DNA of 64,000 nucleotides from Solibacillus sp040273735 (GTDB lineage Bacteria; Bacillota; Bacilli; Bacillales_A; Planococcaceae): positions 1-64,000 of the forward strand of contig NZ_JBELZM010000018.1 of NCBI RefSeq assembly GCF_040273735.1, read 5' to 3'. This document shows positions 26,851 through 34,746 of this stretch, one piece after another. The translations under genes were made by a program, and so were the position numbers. The notes under the pieces were generated by a model, which did not search any database, was not told the DNA's origin, and saw nothing but the letters and a program-made list of their open reading frames with translations. Each line of letters starts with the position of its first letter. Position 1 is the stretch's first letter.

Positions 26851-27683
26851 TGCGCAGTGACAAAATCAATTTCTAAAGTACTTCGTTAATAAGGTAGTCA
26901 TATTTTCTTTTCTTTCTGTCCTATTACCTACCTTTCATTGGCATCAGAATATAAAAGGGTATAAATAAAACTGTACGTATGCTTTGTGATAGAATCCATC
27001 CTAATGGGCTACCCAAGTAGTGCAGCATATCTAAAAGATATTAAAAGCTGAATTACTGCGGAATTTAAGCACAATCATAATGTTATGTTCGTTGTCCTGA
27101 AAAGTAGTAGGCCATGAAAACATTTTGTCAGTAATTTAGATTATGGCTTACTCTATAACATTGAATATTTATTTATATCTAAAATAGTTAGATGCTTAAT
27201 TATTAACGACTAAATAATACTAAACTGTTACTAAAAAAGCAATAATAACGTAAAATTTTGTGACATTTATCTGGCGGTATATTTTCCCTAGTAGGGATTA
27301 TTCCAGTAGATCCGTATGATTATATTGAGAAAACTGCAATATTTTTAGCTAAGAACAGAGAGTGGCTCGGTGGGATTGTTGGCTTATTGAAACGAAATGG
27401 ATCGATAATATTTACGGGTTATTAATGGCTGCGACAACTATTAGGAGACGATAGGGGACGAGTCAAAGTGTGTTTCTTAGAATTATCATTTAGACACCAA
27501 TGGACTCGGAAGATCAGCTGAATGGAAATGTAGCATTTGACTTGGCAGCAGATTATTTCTTCTATTGGAGCCATGCTTATTATTGCTGGCAGATTTCCAC
27601 CCCAATATTATGGTATAGTAAGAATAAAGTGATCTCCCTGATTTATTCTGGGGGATTCTATTTTGGAAAGTGAGGAATTTCAC
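26851..27683. other. Long AT-rich region without an intact gene
   Basis: About 830 bases. The only protein-like stretch is at 27263-27425 on the plus strand (SGGIFSLVGIIPVDPYDYIE, then AKNREWLGGIVGLLKRNGSI), open for about 50 codons but without a start codon. I do not know its family. The rest shows no coding bias; the marR promoter presumably lies at about 27600-27660. Confidence 0.5.
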
Positions 27684-28097
27684 GTGCAGGAGGAAACCAT
27701 TTTTGAGATTATACATAATATGGATAAAATGACAAACAATCTGATTATTCAGTGGAATAAGGGTTTCAATAAAGGTTTGGGAGTAACGCATGTTCTAATT
27801 CTTGGTCATCTAAAGGTAAATGGAAAAAGTCGTCCTTCTGATATGGCAAAAGCGCTCGGATTAACACCACCTACAGTTACACATTTAACCGAAAAGTTAG
27901 TAAAAATGCAGTTAATTACCCGCTCCATTGATGAAAATGACCGCCGAATCATTTACTTGGAAATCACATATGCTGGTGAAATGATTTTAAAAGAGGCCAA
28001 TGAATCAGGGCAGTTATTAAGGAAGAAAATATTTGAAAAACTTACGGATGAAGAAAGACAACAAATGTTGCAAATCTACAAAAAACTTAATAAATAG
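27684..28097 (+). CDS. MarR-family transcriptional regulator
   Basis: 137 residues from GTG at 27684, which sits eight bases after GTGAGG; a TTG at 27663 gives 144. The winged helix-turn-helix is clear: SRPSDMAKALGLTPPTVTHL, then TEKLVKMQLITRSIDENDRR. MarR proteins are usually repressors released by small phenolic or acidic ligands. It is divergent from, and about 1.1 kb away from, the SDR/MFS cluster, with decayed DNA between, so it could have regulated that cluster. No operator was identified. Confidence 0.9.
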   Translation: MQEETIFEIIHNMDKMTNNLIIQWNKGFNKGLGVTHVLILGHLKVNGKSRPSDMAKALGLTPPTVTHLTEKLVKMQLITRSIDENDRRIIYLEITYAGEMILKEANESGQLLRKKIFEKLTDEERQQMLQIYKKLNK

Positions 28098-28104
28098 CGA
28101 TGAG

Positions 28105-28135
28105 AAAGAACTACGTTTAGTAGCTCTTTTTTTAT
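28105..28135 (+). terminator. Terminator after marR
   Basis: AGAACTAC pairs with GTAGCTCT (one mismatch) around GTTTA, followed by eight T. It begins eight bases after the marR stop. Confidence 0.75.
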
Positions 28136-28431
28136 TTTATGGCGGTATCCCCGTATAGAAACTTTGAGAGTATAATGATTGTCAATAAAAAATTAGCATT
28201 TCAAACAGGTTTTTTATCAAATTTTATTATAAATAATTAAACTTTATTATATTAACCTTTATTAAAAGACCAAAAAAAATACATCCATTCTCAATAAAGA
28301 TTTAATGGATGTATTTTTATATAGATAAAGGTTTTATTATATAAACAAACTTAAATTTTCTAATCATAAGGTATAGCTTGTTTACTTATACTATTTACCC
28401 TATATTAGTGATTTCTTAAAATGGCTGTTTG
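28136..28431. other. Convergent intergenic region with a second hairpin
   Basis: AT-rich DNA between marR and the DMT transporter gene. At 28274-28320 ATACATCCAT pairs with ATGGATGTAT and has A/T runs on both sides, so it could terminate in either direction. Otherwise nothing is seen. Confidence 0.6.
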
Positions 28432-29304
28432 TTAAACATAGGACTTCTTTCGTCTAAATGTCGGTTTGACTTCTGCAAACAATATCGCAAAGAAGATGAG
28501 GACACATCCAACAAGCATACGACCTGTCAAAAGTTCGTTTAAAATAAGCACAGAGAACATCGTACCGAACAATGATTCTGTCGATAAAATAATGGCAGAT
28601 TTCGTCGGGTTTGCATATTGCATTCCGATATTTTGACATACATATGCAACAGCGGTACAAAATATCGCCAAGTAAACGATGATCCCTAAGCCTTCTGAAG
28701 TATAAGTAGTCGGTACTTCCCCAAGTATGATGACACTTACTACACTCAGTACAGTCGCTGTATAAAACTGAACAATCGTCAGCGCTAAAGCATCTTCCGC
28801 TTTTACAAAAACATTTGTATAAAAAATATCGAAAGCGAATCCGACTGCACAAAGAATCGATAGAAAGTCGCCGAAATTGATTGTCAGCGAATCCTGTAAT
28901 GATAAAAATCCGATTCCGACAATGGCCACACCAGCTGCGATAAATTCGAACCGGTCAATTCTCCTCTTATAAATGACATAAGCGATAATTGGAACAATGA
29001 TAACATTAATCGCTGTCAGGAAAGCATTTTTAGAAGCTGTTGTATATTCCAAGCCCATTGTCTGTAATGCAAATGCGATAAATAGGATTGCACCTAGAAC
29101 AGCACCTTTCCATACTACTGCCTTTGAAATAAGTTTTAATTTTTTATAGAAAATGAAACTTAAAATAACGGAAGCCAATAAAAATCTTCCGGCCATCAAT
29201 TGAAATACAGTCCAATGTTCAAGCCCTTTTGCCATTCCTACAAATCCGCTACCCCACATAACAGCGGTGATGAGCATGAGCAGCTCACCTTTAAATTTTT
29301 GCAT
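28432..29304 (-). CDS. EamA/DMT-family transporter
   Basis: 290 residues with ten transmembrane helices as two EamA repeats. The N-terminal half has MLITAVMWGSGFVGMAKGLE, the second half the AVAYVCQNIGMQYANPTKSA signature. Members export or import metabolites such as amino acids and nucleosides; the substrate is unknown. Start follows GAAGGA by five bases. Monocistronic. Confidence 0.9.
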   Translation of the reverse strand: MQKFKGELLMLITAVMWGSGFVGMAKGLEHWTVFQLMAGRFLLASVILSFIFYKKLKLISKAVVWKGAVLGAILFIAFALQTMGLEYTTASKNAFLTAINVIIVPIIAYVIYKRRIDRFEFIAAGVAIVGIGFLSLQDSLTINFGDFLSILCAVGFAFDIFYTNVFVKAEDALALTIVQFYTATVLSVVSVIILGEVPTTYTSEGLGIIVYLAIFCTAVAYVCQNIGMQYANPTKSAIILSTESLFGTMFSVLILNELLTGRMLVGCVLIFFAILFAEVKPTFRRKKSYV

Positions 29305-29723
29305 ACGATTCCTTCTCTCTGTTGAAACTGCTGAATTAATATGTATAATTATTTATTGCTGAATAAACTATTATTACCATAAGCAATTTTCAATAAAAAA
29401 GAAAGCGAAAATTCAAAATCTATACAATCCAGCAAATAAGTTAGAGTTTTTAGCTTGACCTGGGATTGTCAAAAATGATTTTTTATTAACTTAAAGGTAT
29501 ATAAAATTTATGTTAATGTTAGTTATATTCGGAGGAATAATATATATAATAAAATATATAGTGTCGGATAATATGTATGTTTGTGAAGTTTTTTGTGCCT
29601 TTGATTTTGAAAATAACGGTAAAATTCCCGATTATTTTTCAATTCTCCAATGCTTGGACTATTATATCAATAGCAATTTGCCGTATTATCGTGTAAAATA
29701 AACTTTTAGAATAATTTAGGGAC
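29305..29723. other. AT-rich intergenic region
   Basis: About 420 very AT-rich bases between divergent genes; it holds the DMT promoter on the minus strand and the GIY-YIG gene promoter on the plus strand. A 63-codon frame at 29510-29701 lacks a good ribosome site and is rejected. No other feature is seen. Confidence 0.55.
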
Positions 29724-30113
29724 GTGAACAGTTTGATTAAAATTGAAATGCCAAAACCAGATTTAGTAATTCGTCAACGCGAACAAGTATTAAAACCAGG
29801 TGATGTGGAAATTACTCCATACTTCGGATTTATTGATTTCCATAAAATTACGCGCGATAAAGGCGGAATCTTCTTCTTCTACAACGAGAAGAACGAGCTT
29901 TTATTCGTAGGGAAAGCACGCAAAATCCGTCAGCGTATTAAAAAGCACTTTGAAGACAATGTATCTCCAATGAAAAACCACCGTGCTGAAATCCACAAAA
30001 TTGAAGTGTATGAAATCGAAGATCCAATGGAACGTGAAATTTACGAAACATATGCGATTAATCAATTCCAGTCAAAATACAATATCGATAAAGTGTTTTT
30101 TGAACGGGCATAA
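29724..30113 (+). CDS. GIY-YIG endonuclease domain protein, YurQ-like
   Basis: 129 residues. A GIY-YIG nuclease fold like the N-terminal domain of UvrC: GGIFFFYNEKNELLFVGKAR is the modified GIY...YIG block, followed by the conserved Arg/Lys helix IRQRIKKHF and the Glu in MEREIYETYAIN. It is usually annotated as a nucleotide-excision-repair endonuclease (YurQ in B. subtilis). It cannot replace UvrC alone. The start is GTG at 29724 or TTG at 29733, which is better spaced from AGGG. Confidence 0.85.
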   Translation: MNSLIKIEMPKPDLVIRQREQVLKPGDVEITPYFGFIDFHKITRDKGGIFFFYNEKNELLFVGKARKIRQRIKKHFEDNVSPMKNHRAEIHKIEVYEIEDPMEREIYETYAINQFQSKYNIDKVFFERA

Positions 30114-30118
30114 ACAGA

Positions 30119-30157
30119 TGAACACCCTGCCTTTACCGGCAAGGTGTTCTTTTTATT
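30119..30157 (+). terminator. Terminator between convergent genes
   Basis: GAACACC (30120-30126) pairs with GGTGTTC (30143-30149), with TGCC/GGCA inside, followed by TTTTTATT. Confidence 0.85.
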
Positions 30158-30749
30158 ACTCCGCTTTAAAATCGAGCATTTCATTAATTTTCGATAAATC
30201 TTCCATAATACCTTTTTTCTGGTTGGCGATGCCGTCATACCACTTGTTTAGAATGTCCTGCATGCCCTTCTCGATTTCTTTTCCTTCCGATACGAGCTGT
30301 ACCATCACGTCGATAACCTTTGTACGTTCTTCATAAAACTTGACGCGTGCCGGGAAATCTTTGCCGATATTTTGCTTGAAAATATAGCCAAGTTTAATAA
30401 TTCCGTTGTTCATCAGCTGCTCCGAATAAAGTGTTGAGCCGACAACTGCTAGACGCTCTGTAAAATCCGGATTTTCTTTAATATAATTTTGCATCAAGAG
30501 GGCTACCTCATCTGCAAATGATTTAAGTTTGTTACGCTGGCCGTCCATCAGATTTTTTGATTCCTCAAAAATACTAAGCATCAGCTCTGTATGTTCAAGC
30601 ATATTTTTTACTTTATTTAATGGTTCTTCACTTGCCCCATTCAGACGTACTTGAATTGTACGGTATACATACTGGCGTTGTAAGTAAGCCGACAGTAATA
30701 TAATCCCATTGTAATGAACGCTTGCTTCGTAATGTTGTTGTGTTATCAT
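30156..30749 (-). CDS. Conserved helical protein of unknown function
   Basis: 197 residues, predicted all-helical and soluble. The ATG at 30749 lies eight bases after GGTGGAGG, so the GTG at 30764 is not used. Visible segments are QQHYEASVHYNGIILLSAYL and KVKNMLEHTELMLSIFEESK. I recognise no domain. It resembles lineage-specific Bacillales proteins; there is no motif for catalysis. Confidence 0.6.
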   Translation of the reverse strand: MITQQHYEASVHYNGIILLSAYLQRQYVYRTIQVRLNGASEEPLNKVKNMLEHTELMLSIFEESKNLMDGQRNKLKSFADEVALLMQNYIKENPDFTERLAVVGSTLYSEQLMNNGIIKLGYIFKQNIGKDFPARVKFYEERTKVIDVMVQLVSEGKEIEKGMQDILNKWYDGIANQKKGIMEDLSKINEMLDFKAE

Positions 30750-30845
30750 AGTAAAATCCTCCACCGGTATGTCTATACACTGTTAACAATACCACATATT
30801 CATTCACTTGAAAGGAAAAAATTCAAACTATTTTCACTTTTTATA

Positions 30846-30878
30846 TAAAAAAACTCCCGGAAAAGCTCCGGGAATTTT
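30846..30878 (-). terminator. Terminator of the rib-like operon
   Basis: On the minus strand TCCCGGA pairs with TCCGGGA and is followed by seven T. It ends the operon 10 bases behind the HAD gene. Confidence 0.85.
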
Positions 30879-30887
30879 CTCTGCCGA

Positions 30888-31460
30888 TTACACCGAGGCA
30901 TAACCGATCAGTTTATTGAATTCGTCCCAACTTGTCAGACGCGTATATTCTACTGCCTGATTGTATGACTGATTTTTCACAACGACTTTCGTTGTACTAC
31001 CCGCCAATGTGTTTAAAACAGCCGGCTTATCATCTACATATACGTCAAGTTCCAGGTTTTTGATGATATCAATTTTCTCATGGTCTGCCATTCCGCAGTA
31101 AAAACGCTCATCAACAACCGGGAATCCCTGTGCTTTTACCCAAGCACGGGTCTGTTCACAATACCCTTTCGGACGGGACGTTATATAATAAATTTCATGT
31201 CCTTCATCTGCCAAAGCATTTAAAACTTCCTTAGCCCCTTCAAAGCTTGGACAGTCCGTGAAATAGATTTCTTCCATCGTATCTTTCCACATTTGGCTGC
31301 CTTCTTCATTTGTTAATCCAAATGGTACGTGAATTTCGACAGTCGGGATTGTGTCGAAAACGTCTTCGCCGATCGTCTTGTTCAACTTTTTATTATATAA
31401 ATGAAATGCATGACGACGTAAATCGATTAATGTATCATCAATATCAAAACCAAATTTCAT
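30888..31460 (-). CDS. HAD-superfamily phosphatase, NT5C-like nucleotidase
   Basis: 190 residues. HAD motif I is GFDIDDTL (nucleophile and acid/base Asp), motif II is YITSRPKGY, and the acidic motif IV is DVYVDDKPAVL. The layout matches the deoxy-5'-nucleotidase (NT5C) type. The ATG at 31460 follows AGGTGAG; the GTG three codons earlier overlaps that site. It closely follows the monooxygenase gene and ends an operon with RibA- and RibD-type enzymes. Riboflavin synthesis needs a HAD phosphatase for the pyrimidine intermediate, so this could serve that step (inference). Confidence 0.85.
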   Translation of the reverse strand: MKFGFDIDDTLIDLRRHAFHLYNKKLNKTIGEDVFDTIPTVEIHVPFGLTNEEGSQMWKDTMEEIYFTDCPSFEGAKEVLNALADEGHEIYYITSRPKGYCEQTRAWVKAQGFPVVDERFYCGMADHEKIDIIKNLELDVYVDDKPAVLNTLAGSTTKVVVKNQSYNQAVEYTRLTSWDEFNKLIGYASV

Positions 31461-31469
31461 ATATCTCAC

Positions 31470-32546
31470 CTAACTTAATACGAGAAAAGCTTCATGGAAC
31501 TTTTGCTCTTTTTCTATTTGTATAGCCTGGATTTTTTCGATTTGTTTTTTTCGTGCCGTTGCGCAGCTGACAAAATCAAATTCCTCATTTTCCAGCAGCA
31601 TTTGTGCCAGGACATGGGCATCCATTAACGAACTATTTAATCCGTAGGCGCCTGTCGGAGTCATCGTATGAACAGCATCCCCAATTAATGCGACACCTTC
31701 TTTTCCCCATTGTTCGGTCGTACTGCTGAATACATCAAGCAGCACAAAGTCTTTCCAGGACCGAATATGCTCCTGTACGACAGGTGCCAATTGAGGAAAT
31801 GCTTTTACGAGTTTTTCTATAAACGGTATAAACGGCTGTTTGCGTAATTCCGGATAGCTTCCCTTTTCGATATTCCAGCCGATTTGGACAAATCCTTTTG
31901 CCTGCGTAAACAAAGAAATTTGCATGCCGTCTACTAAGGCCATTTTAATGGAAGGAGTCCAATTTTCAGGTGCCGGTATTCTCGCCCAAAGCAAGTCATA
32001 ACCATGATCACGGATCGTTACATCCAAATCCGCCAATTTTCTAACTGTTGAATAGCGCCCATCCGCACCGATGATCAGCTGTGCTTCAATTATAATATCA
32101 GCATCCCCTTGTTTAGCGCGAACAGCTATATATTGTCCATGTTCGTTTTGAATAAGCTCTTTAACCGTCGTATTCAATAAATAGCTAAACGTTGGATAGC
32201 CTTTTGCCTGCTCAATAATTGCCTGAAGCAAATGAGCCTGCGGAACATGGATGCCTAAATGGCCTACAGCCGGATCCGGTTCAATTGTTTTAAACTTTTC
32301 ACCGCTCATCCAATATTCCAAAGTTTCCATACGCAGCAAACCGAGCTGTTCAATTCGTTCGAAAAGCTCGTACTGTTTTAAAATCCGCTCGCCTTCTTCA
32401 TTTAAATGTTCCCCGCGGAATGCCTTCGCAAAGTCATTTGTCCGCTCAATTAAAAGAACCGACACATTATTTTTCGCCAATATATTGGCAAGCAATGCAC
32501 CGCCCGGACCACCGCCAACAATGCAAACATCCACTTTTCTATTCAT
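31470..32546 (-). CDS. FAD-dependent monooxygenase
   Basis: 358 residues with the PHBH/UbiH-type FAD fold: dinucleotide motif VCIVGGGPGGALLANILA, GADGRYSTVRKLA (DG motif), and GVALIGDAVHTMTPTGAYGL (GD motif). These enzymes hydroxylate aromatic or polyketide-like substrates with NAD(P)H. The gene overlaps the ribD stop by eight bases, so it is translationally coupled to a flavin pathway gene, an unusual link. The physiological substrate is unknown. Confidence 0.9.
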   Translation of the reverse strand: MNRKVDVCIVGGGPGGALLANILAKNNVSVLLIERTNDFAKAFRGEHLNEEGERILKQYELFERIEQLGLLRMETLEYWMSGEKFKTIEPDPAVGHLGIHVPQAHLLQAIIEQAKGYPTFSYLLNTTVKELIQNEHGQYIAVRAKQGDADIIIEAQLIIGADGRYSTVRKLADLDVTIRDHGYDLLWARIPAPENWTPSIKMALVDGMQISLFTQAKGFVQIGWNIEKGSYPELRKQPFIPFIEKLVKAFPQLAPVVQEHIRSWKDFVLLDVFSSTTEQWGKEGVALIGDAVHTMTPTGAYGLNSSLMDAHVLAQMLLENEEFDFVSCATARKKQIEKIQAIQIEKEQKFHEAFLVLS

Positions 32547-33654
32547 GTAAACCAGCCTTCTTTGGATAGGCTATAATACGCAAATCTTCCCCGATGCGAG
32601 TGACTTCACCGAATTCAAGCCGGCTTGCCAAATCGATTGTTTCCACATCAGATCCGGTAAACGGCGTAATGGAGTTTTCCCCACCCAATACTTTCGGAGC
32701 GACATATACCATATACTGGTCTATGAAGCTGCCTCGTAAAAATGATGCGTTCACATTGCCGCCACCTTCAACAAGCAGATGCGTAATGCCCTTTTTATAT
32801 AATGCTTTCAACATATCCTCTATGTTCAAGCCTGTTGATTCTTTTTCCACACGGATAATTTCAACACCGTTGCGTTCCAACTTCTCTGCCTTTACTGCAT
32901 CTGATTCTAGTGAAGTGACAATGATTGTACGAGCTTCTGTCGTATCCGCAATATGCGCATCCACCGGTGTTTTCAAAGTACTGTCCAAGACTACCCGAAT
33001 CGGGTTACGTCCTTGTCGATTATCCTTTAGACGAGTAGTCAGTTTCGGGTTGTCATTTAGAACTGTTTGAACACCGACTAATATCCCGTCCACTTCATGA
33101 CGCAATTCATGGACATCCGCACGTGCTTGTTCACCTGTAATCCATTGAGAGTGTCCGCTATATGTGGCGATTTTGCCGTCAAGTGTCATCGCAAATTTTG
33201 CAACGACAAATGGACGCTCTGTCAGCATATTATGAATAAAACGCTCATTCAGTTTTTGAGCTTCCTCCTGAAGAACCCCAACTTCCACTTCGATTCCCGC
33301 TTCACGCAACAGTCGAATACCACGGCCTGCTACTTCAGGGTTTGGATCTTCAGTTGCAACAACAACACGTTTAAATCCGCTTTCCTTAAGCAGCTTCGCA
33401 CAAGGTGGTGTTTTGCCGTAATGCGAACACGGTTCCAATGTGACATATATTGTCGCATCTTTTGTATGCTCGCCTGCCATGTTAACCGCATGTACTTCTG
33501 CATGGGGCTCCCCTGCTTTTCGATGAAGTCCTGTACCGACGATGACGCCATCTTTTACGATAACGGCTCCGACTAACGGATTTGGATTTGTATTCCCTCT
33601 GGCACTTGCCGCTAATTGAAGCGCAAGTTGCATATAGTCCTGATCAGTTTTCAT
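32539..33654 (-). CDS. ribD: Riboflavin biosynthesis deaminase/reductase RibD
   Basis: 371 residues, bifunctional. The N-terminal deaminase domain has zinc ligands His51 (EPHAEVHA), Cys76 and Cys85 (LEPCSHYGKTPPCAK). The C-terminal reductase domain begins around VVAKFAMTLDGKIATYSGHS and has VEGGGNVNASFL. It converts the GTP cyclohydrolase II product to 5-amino-6-ribitylamino-uracil phosphate. It lies 12 bases after ribA. Genes for lumazine and riboflavin synthases are not nearby. Confidence 0.94.
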   Translation of the reverse strand: MKTDQDYMQLALQLAASARGNTNPNPLVGAVIVKDGVIVGTGLHRKAGEPHAEVHAVNMAGEHTKDATIYVTLEPCSHYGKTPPCAKLLKESGFKRVVVATEDPNPEVAGRGIRLLREAGIEVEVGVLQEEAQKLNERFIHNMLTERPFVVAKFAMTLDGKIATYSGHSQWITGEQARADVHELRHEVDGILVGVQTVLNDNPKLTTRLKDNRQGRNPIRVVLDSTLKTPVDAHIADTTEARTIIVTSLESDAVKAEKLERNGVEIIRVEKESTGLNIEDMLKALYKKGITHLLVEGGGNVNASFLRGSFIDQYMVYVAPKVLGGENSITPFTGSDVETIDLASRLEFGEVTRIGEDLRIIAYPKKAGLHE

Positions 33655-33666
33655 ATGAAATTCTCC

Positions 33667-34401
33667 TTACACAGTTAGCTTTTCAACCATCGCGATATGC
33701 CCAGACTTTTCTACTTTTGTTTTCAAGTACTGTTCATTCGTTTCCGTCAGACCGCCCCATAAAGGAATATGGCCATCCGCAAGTAATCCGTTGTCCTGCA
33801 GTGCCGCAAGCTTTTTCGGATTGTTCGTAATGAGTGTTACCGGTTTTGTACGAAGCACCTGTAGTACACGGATTGCATCATCATACGAACGTACATCATC
33901 TTCAAAACCGAGTGCATGATTGGCTTCTACTGTATCAAACGCTTCTTCCTGCAATAAGTAAGCTAACGATTTTGAAAAAAGCCCAATACCTCGCCCTTCA
34001 TGATCCGCTAGATAAAATATTGCACCACAGCCATGTTCAACAATCATTTTCATCGATTCATGTAGCTGATAGCCACAGTCACAACGCTGTGAACCGAAAA
34101 TATCACCTGTATGACAAATACTGTGCATGCGGATCAATACATCATCCTGGTTGGCAAAATCTCCATACACAAGTACAGAAGACTGCTGGCCAAATGCTAA
34201 ATGCATTGACGATACAGATTCTACTACCTGTTCTTTCGTCTGATTTTTTTCAACAGTCGTCCATGAATACCATTGGAACGTCGCTTCTAAATTTTCTTGT
34301 TTTATAGGTAGCTTTACCGGTCCGACTACTGCAATATTTTGCAGATCATCACGACGGACAAGCTGAATTTTATCTTCTAAAATAGACATTAATTGTTTCA
34401 T
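33667..34401 (-). CDS. ribA: GTP cyclohydrolase II (RibA type, monofunctional)
   Basis: 244 residues. Zinc cysteines are in SICHTGDIFGSQRCDCG, the GTP-binding D-H-E-G-R-G-I-G-L motif is intact, and TNNPKKLAAL closes the domain. The usual fused 3,4-dihydroxybutanone phosphate synthase domain is absent. The first 45 residues differ from typical RibA. The enzyme opens GTP to a pyrimidine used for riboflavin or for deazaflavin- and toxoflavin-type products. It is the first gene of the operon, with no FMN riboswitch visible upstream but a palindromic candidate operator. Confidence 0.9.
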   Translation of the reverse strand: MKQLMSILEDKIQLVRRDDLQNIAVVGPVKLPIKQENLEATFQWYSWTTVEKNQTKEQVVESVSSMHLAFGQQSSVLVYGDFANQDDVLIRMHSICHTGDIFGSQRCDCGYQLHESMKMIVEHGCGAIFYLADHEGRGIGLFSKSLAYLLQEEAFDTVEANHALGFEDDVRSYDDAIRVLQVLRTKPVTLITNNPKKLAALQDNGLLADGHIPLWGGLTETNEQYLKTKVEKSGHIAMVEKLTV

Positions 34402-34425
34402 CTGATCACCTTTGATTTTTATTAA

Positions 34426-34450
34426 GTTACTTTATGTAACCTAGTTTACA
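34426..34450 (-). promoter_or_regulatory. Palindromic candidate operator upstream of ribA
   Basis: GTTAC-TTTAT-GTAAC (34426-34440) is a perfect inverted repeat. It overlaps a second near-perfect one, TGTAACCTAGTTTACA (34435-34450). Both sit 25-50 bases upstream of the ribA start, where the promoter should be. The binding protein is unknown. Confidence 0.5.
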
Positions 34451-34495
34451 ATAATAAGCGTATAACGTCAAATAAGAGATTGGTATCTAATCTAA

Positions 34496-34537
34496 AAACA
34501 ACATCTTTCTCACAGAGAAAAATGTTGTTTTTTTGGT
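34496..34537. terminator. Bidirectional terminator-like hairpin
   Basis: ACAACAT (34498-34504) pairs with ATGTTGT (34522-34528), with CTC/GAG inside and T runs on both strands. It lies between the panF end and the ribA promoter. Confidence 0.7.
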
Positions 34538-34542
34538 GAAGT

Positions 34543-34654
34543 AAAATGATTTCCATTTCGGGTCGGACGCTTTCCGAGGGCGTGGCCTGAGCCTGTAGTC
34601 TCAGGCGTCACGCTATTCCTGCTGGAGTCGCCCCCCTCCATTCCAATCAATTTA
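34543..34654. repeat. Bacillaceae structured intergenic repeat
   Basis: About 110 bases, much more GC-rich than its surroundings, from GATTTCCATTTCGGGTCGGA to CCTCCATTCCAATCAA. The core GCGTGGCCTGAG...CTCAGGCGTCACGC (34580-34613) forms a nested hairpin. I recall this sequence type as a highly repeated element in many Bacillaceae genomes; only one copy is in this window. Function unknown. Confidence 0.7.
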
Positions 34655-34746
34655 TGCGTTTCTTAATAAGAGTTCCCTAAACCAATTAAATTTGGACTTA
34701 TAATATCTGTTTCTTCTATCATACAGACCTAAAACGGTTCTGGCTA

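Noticed and set aside
29510..29701. 63-codon frame MLMLVIFGGIIYIIKYIV...
   Set aside because: Very AT-rich, no convincing ribosome site, composition like random AT-rich DNA, and it fills the promoter region of the GIY-YIG gene.
34402..34500. FMN riboswitch before ribA
   Set aside because: Too short and none of the conserved RFN-element sequence blocks is visible.
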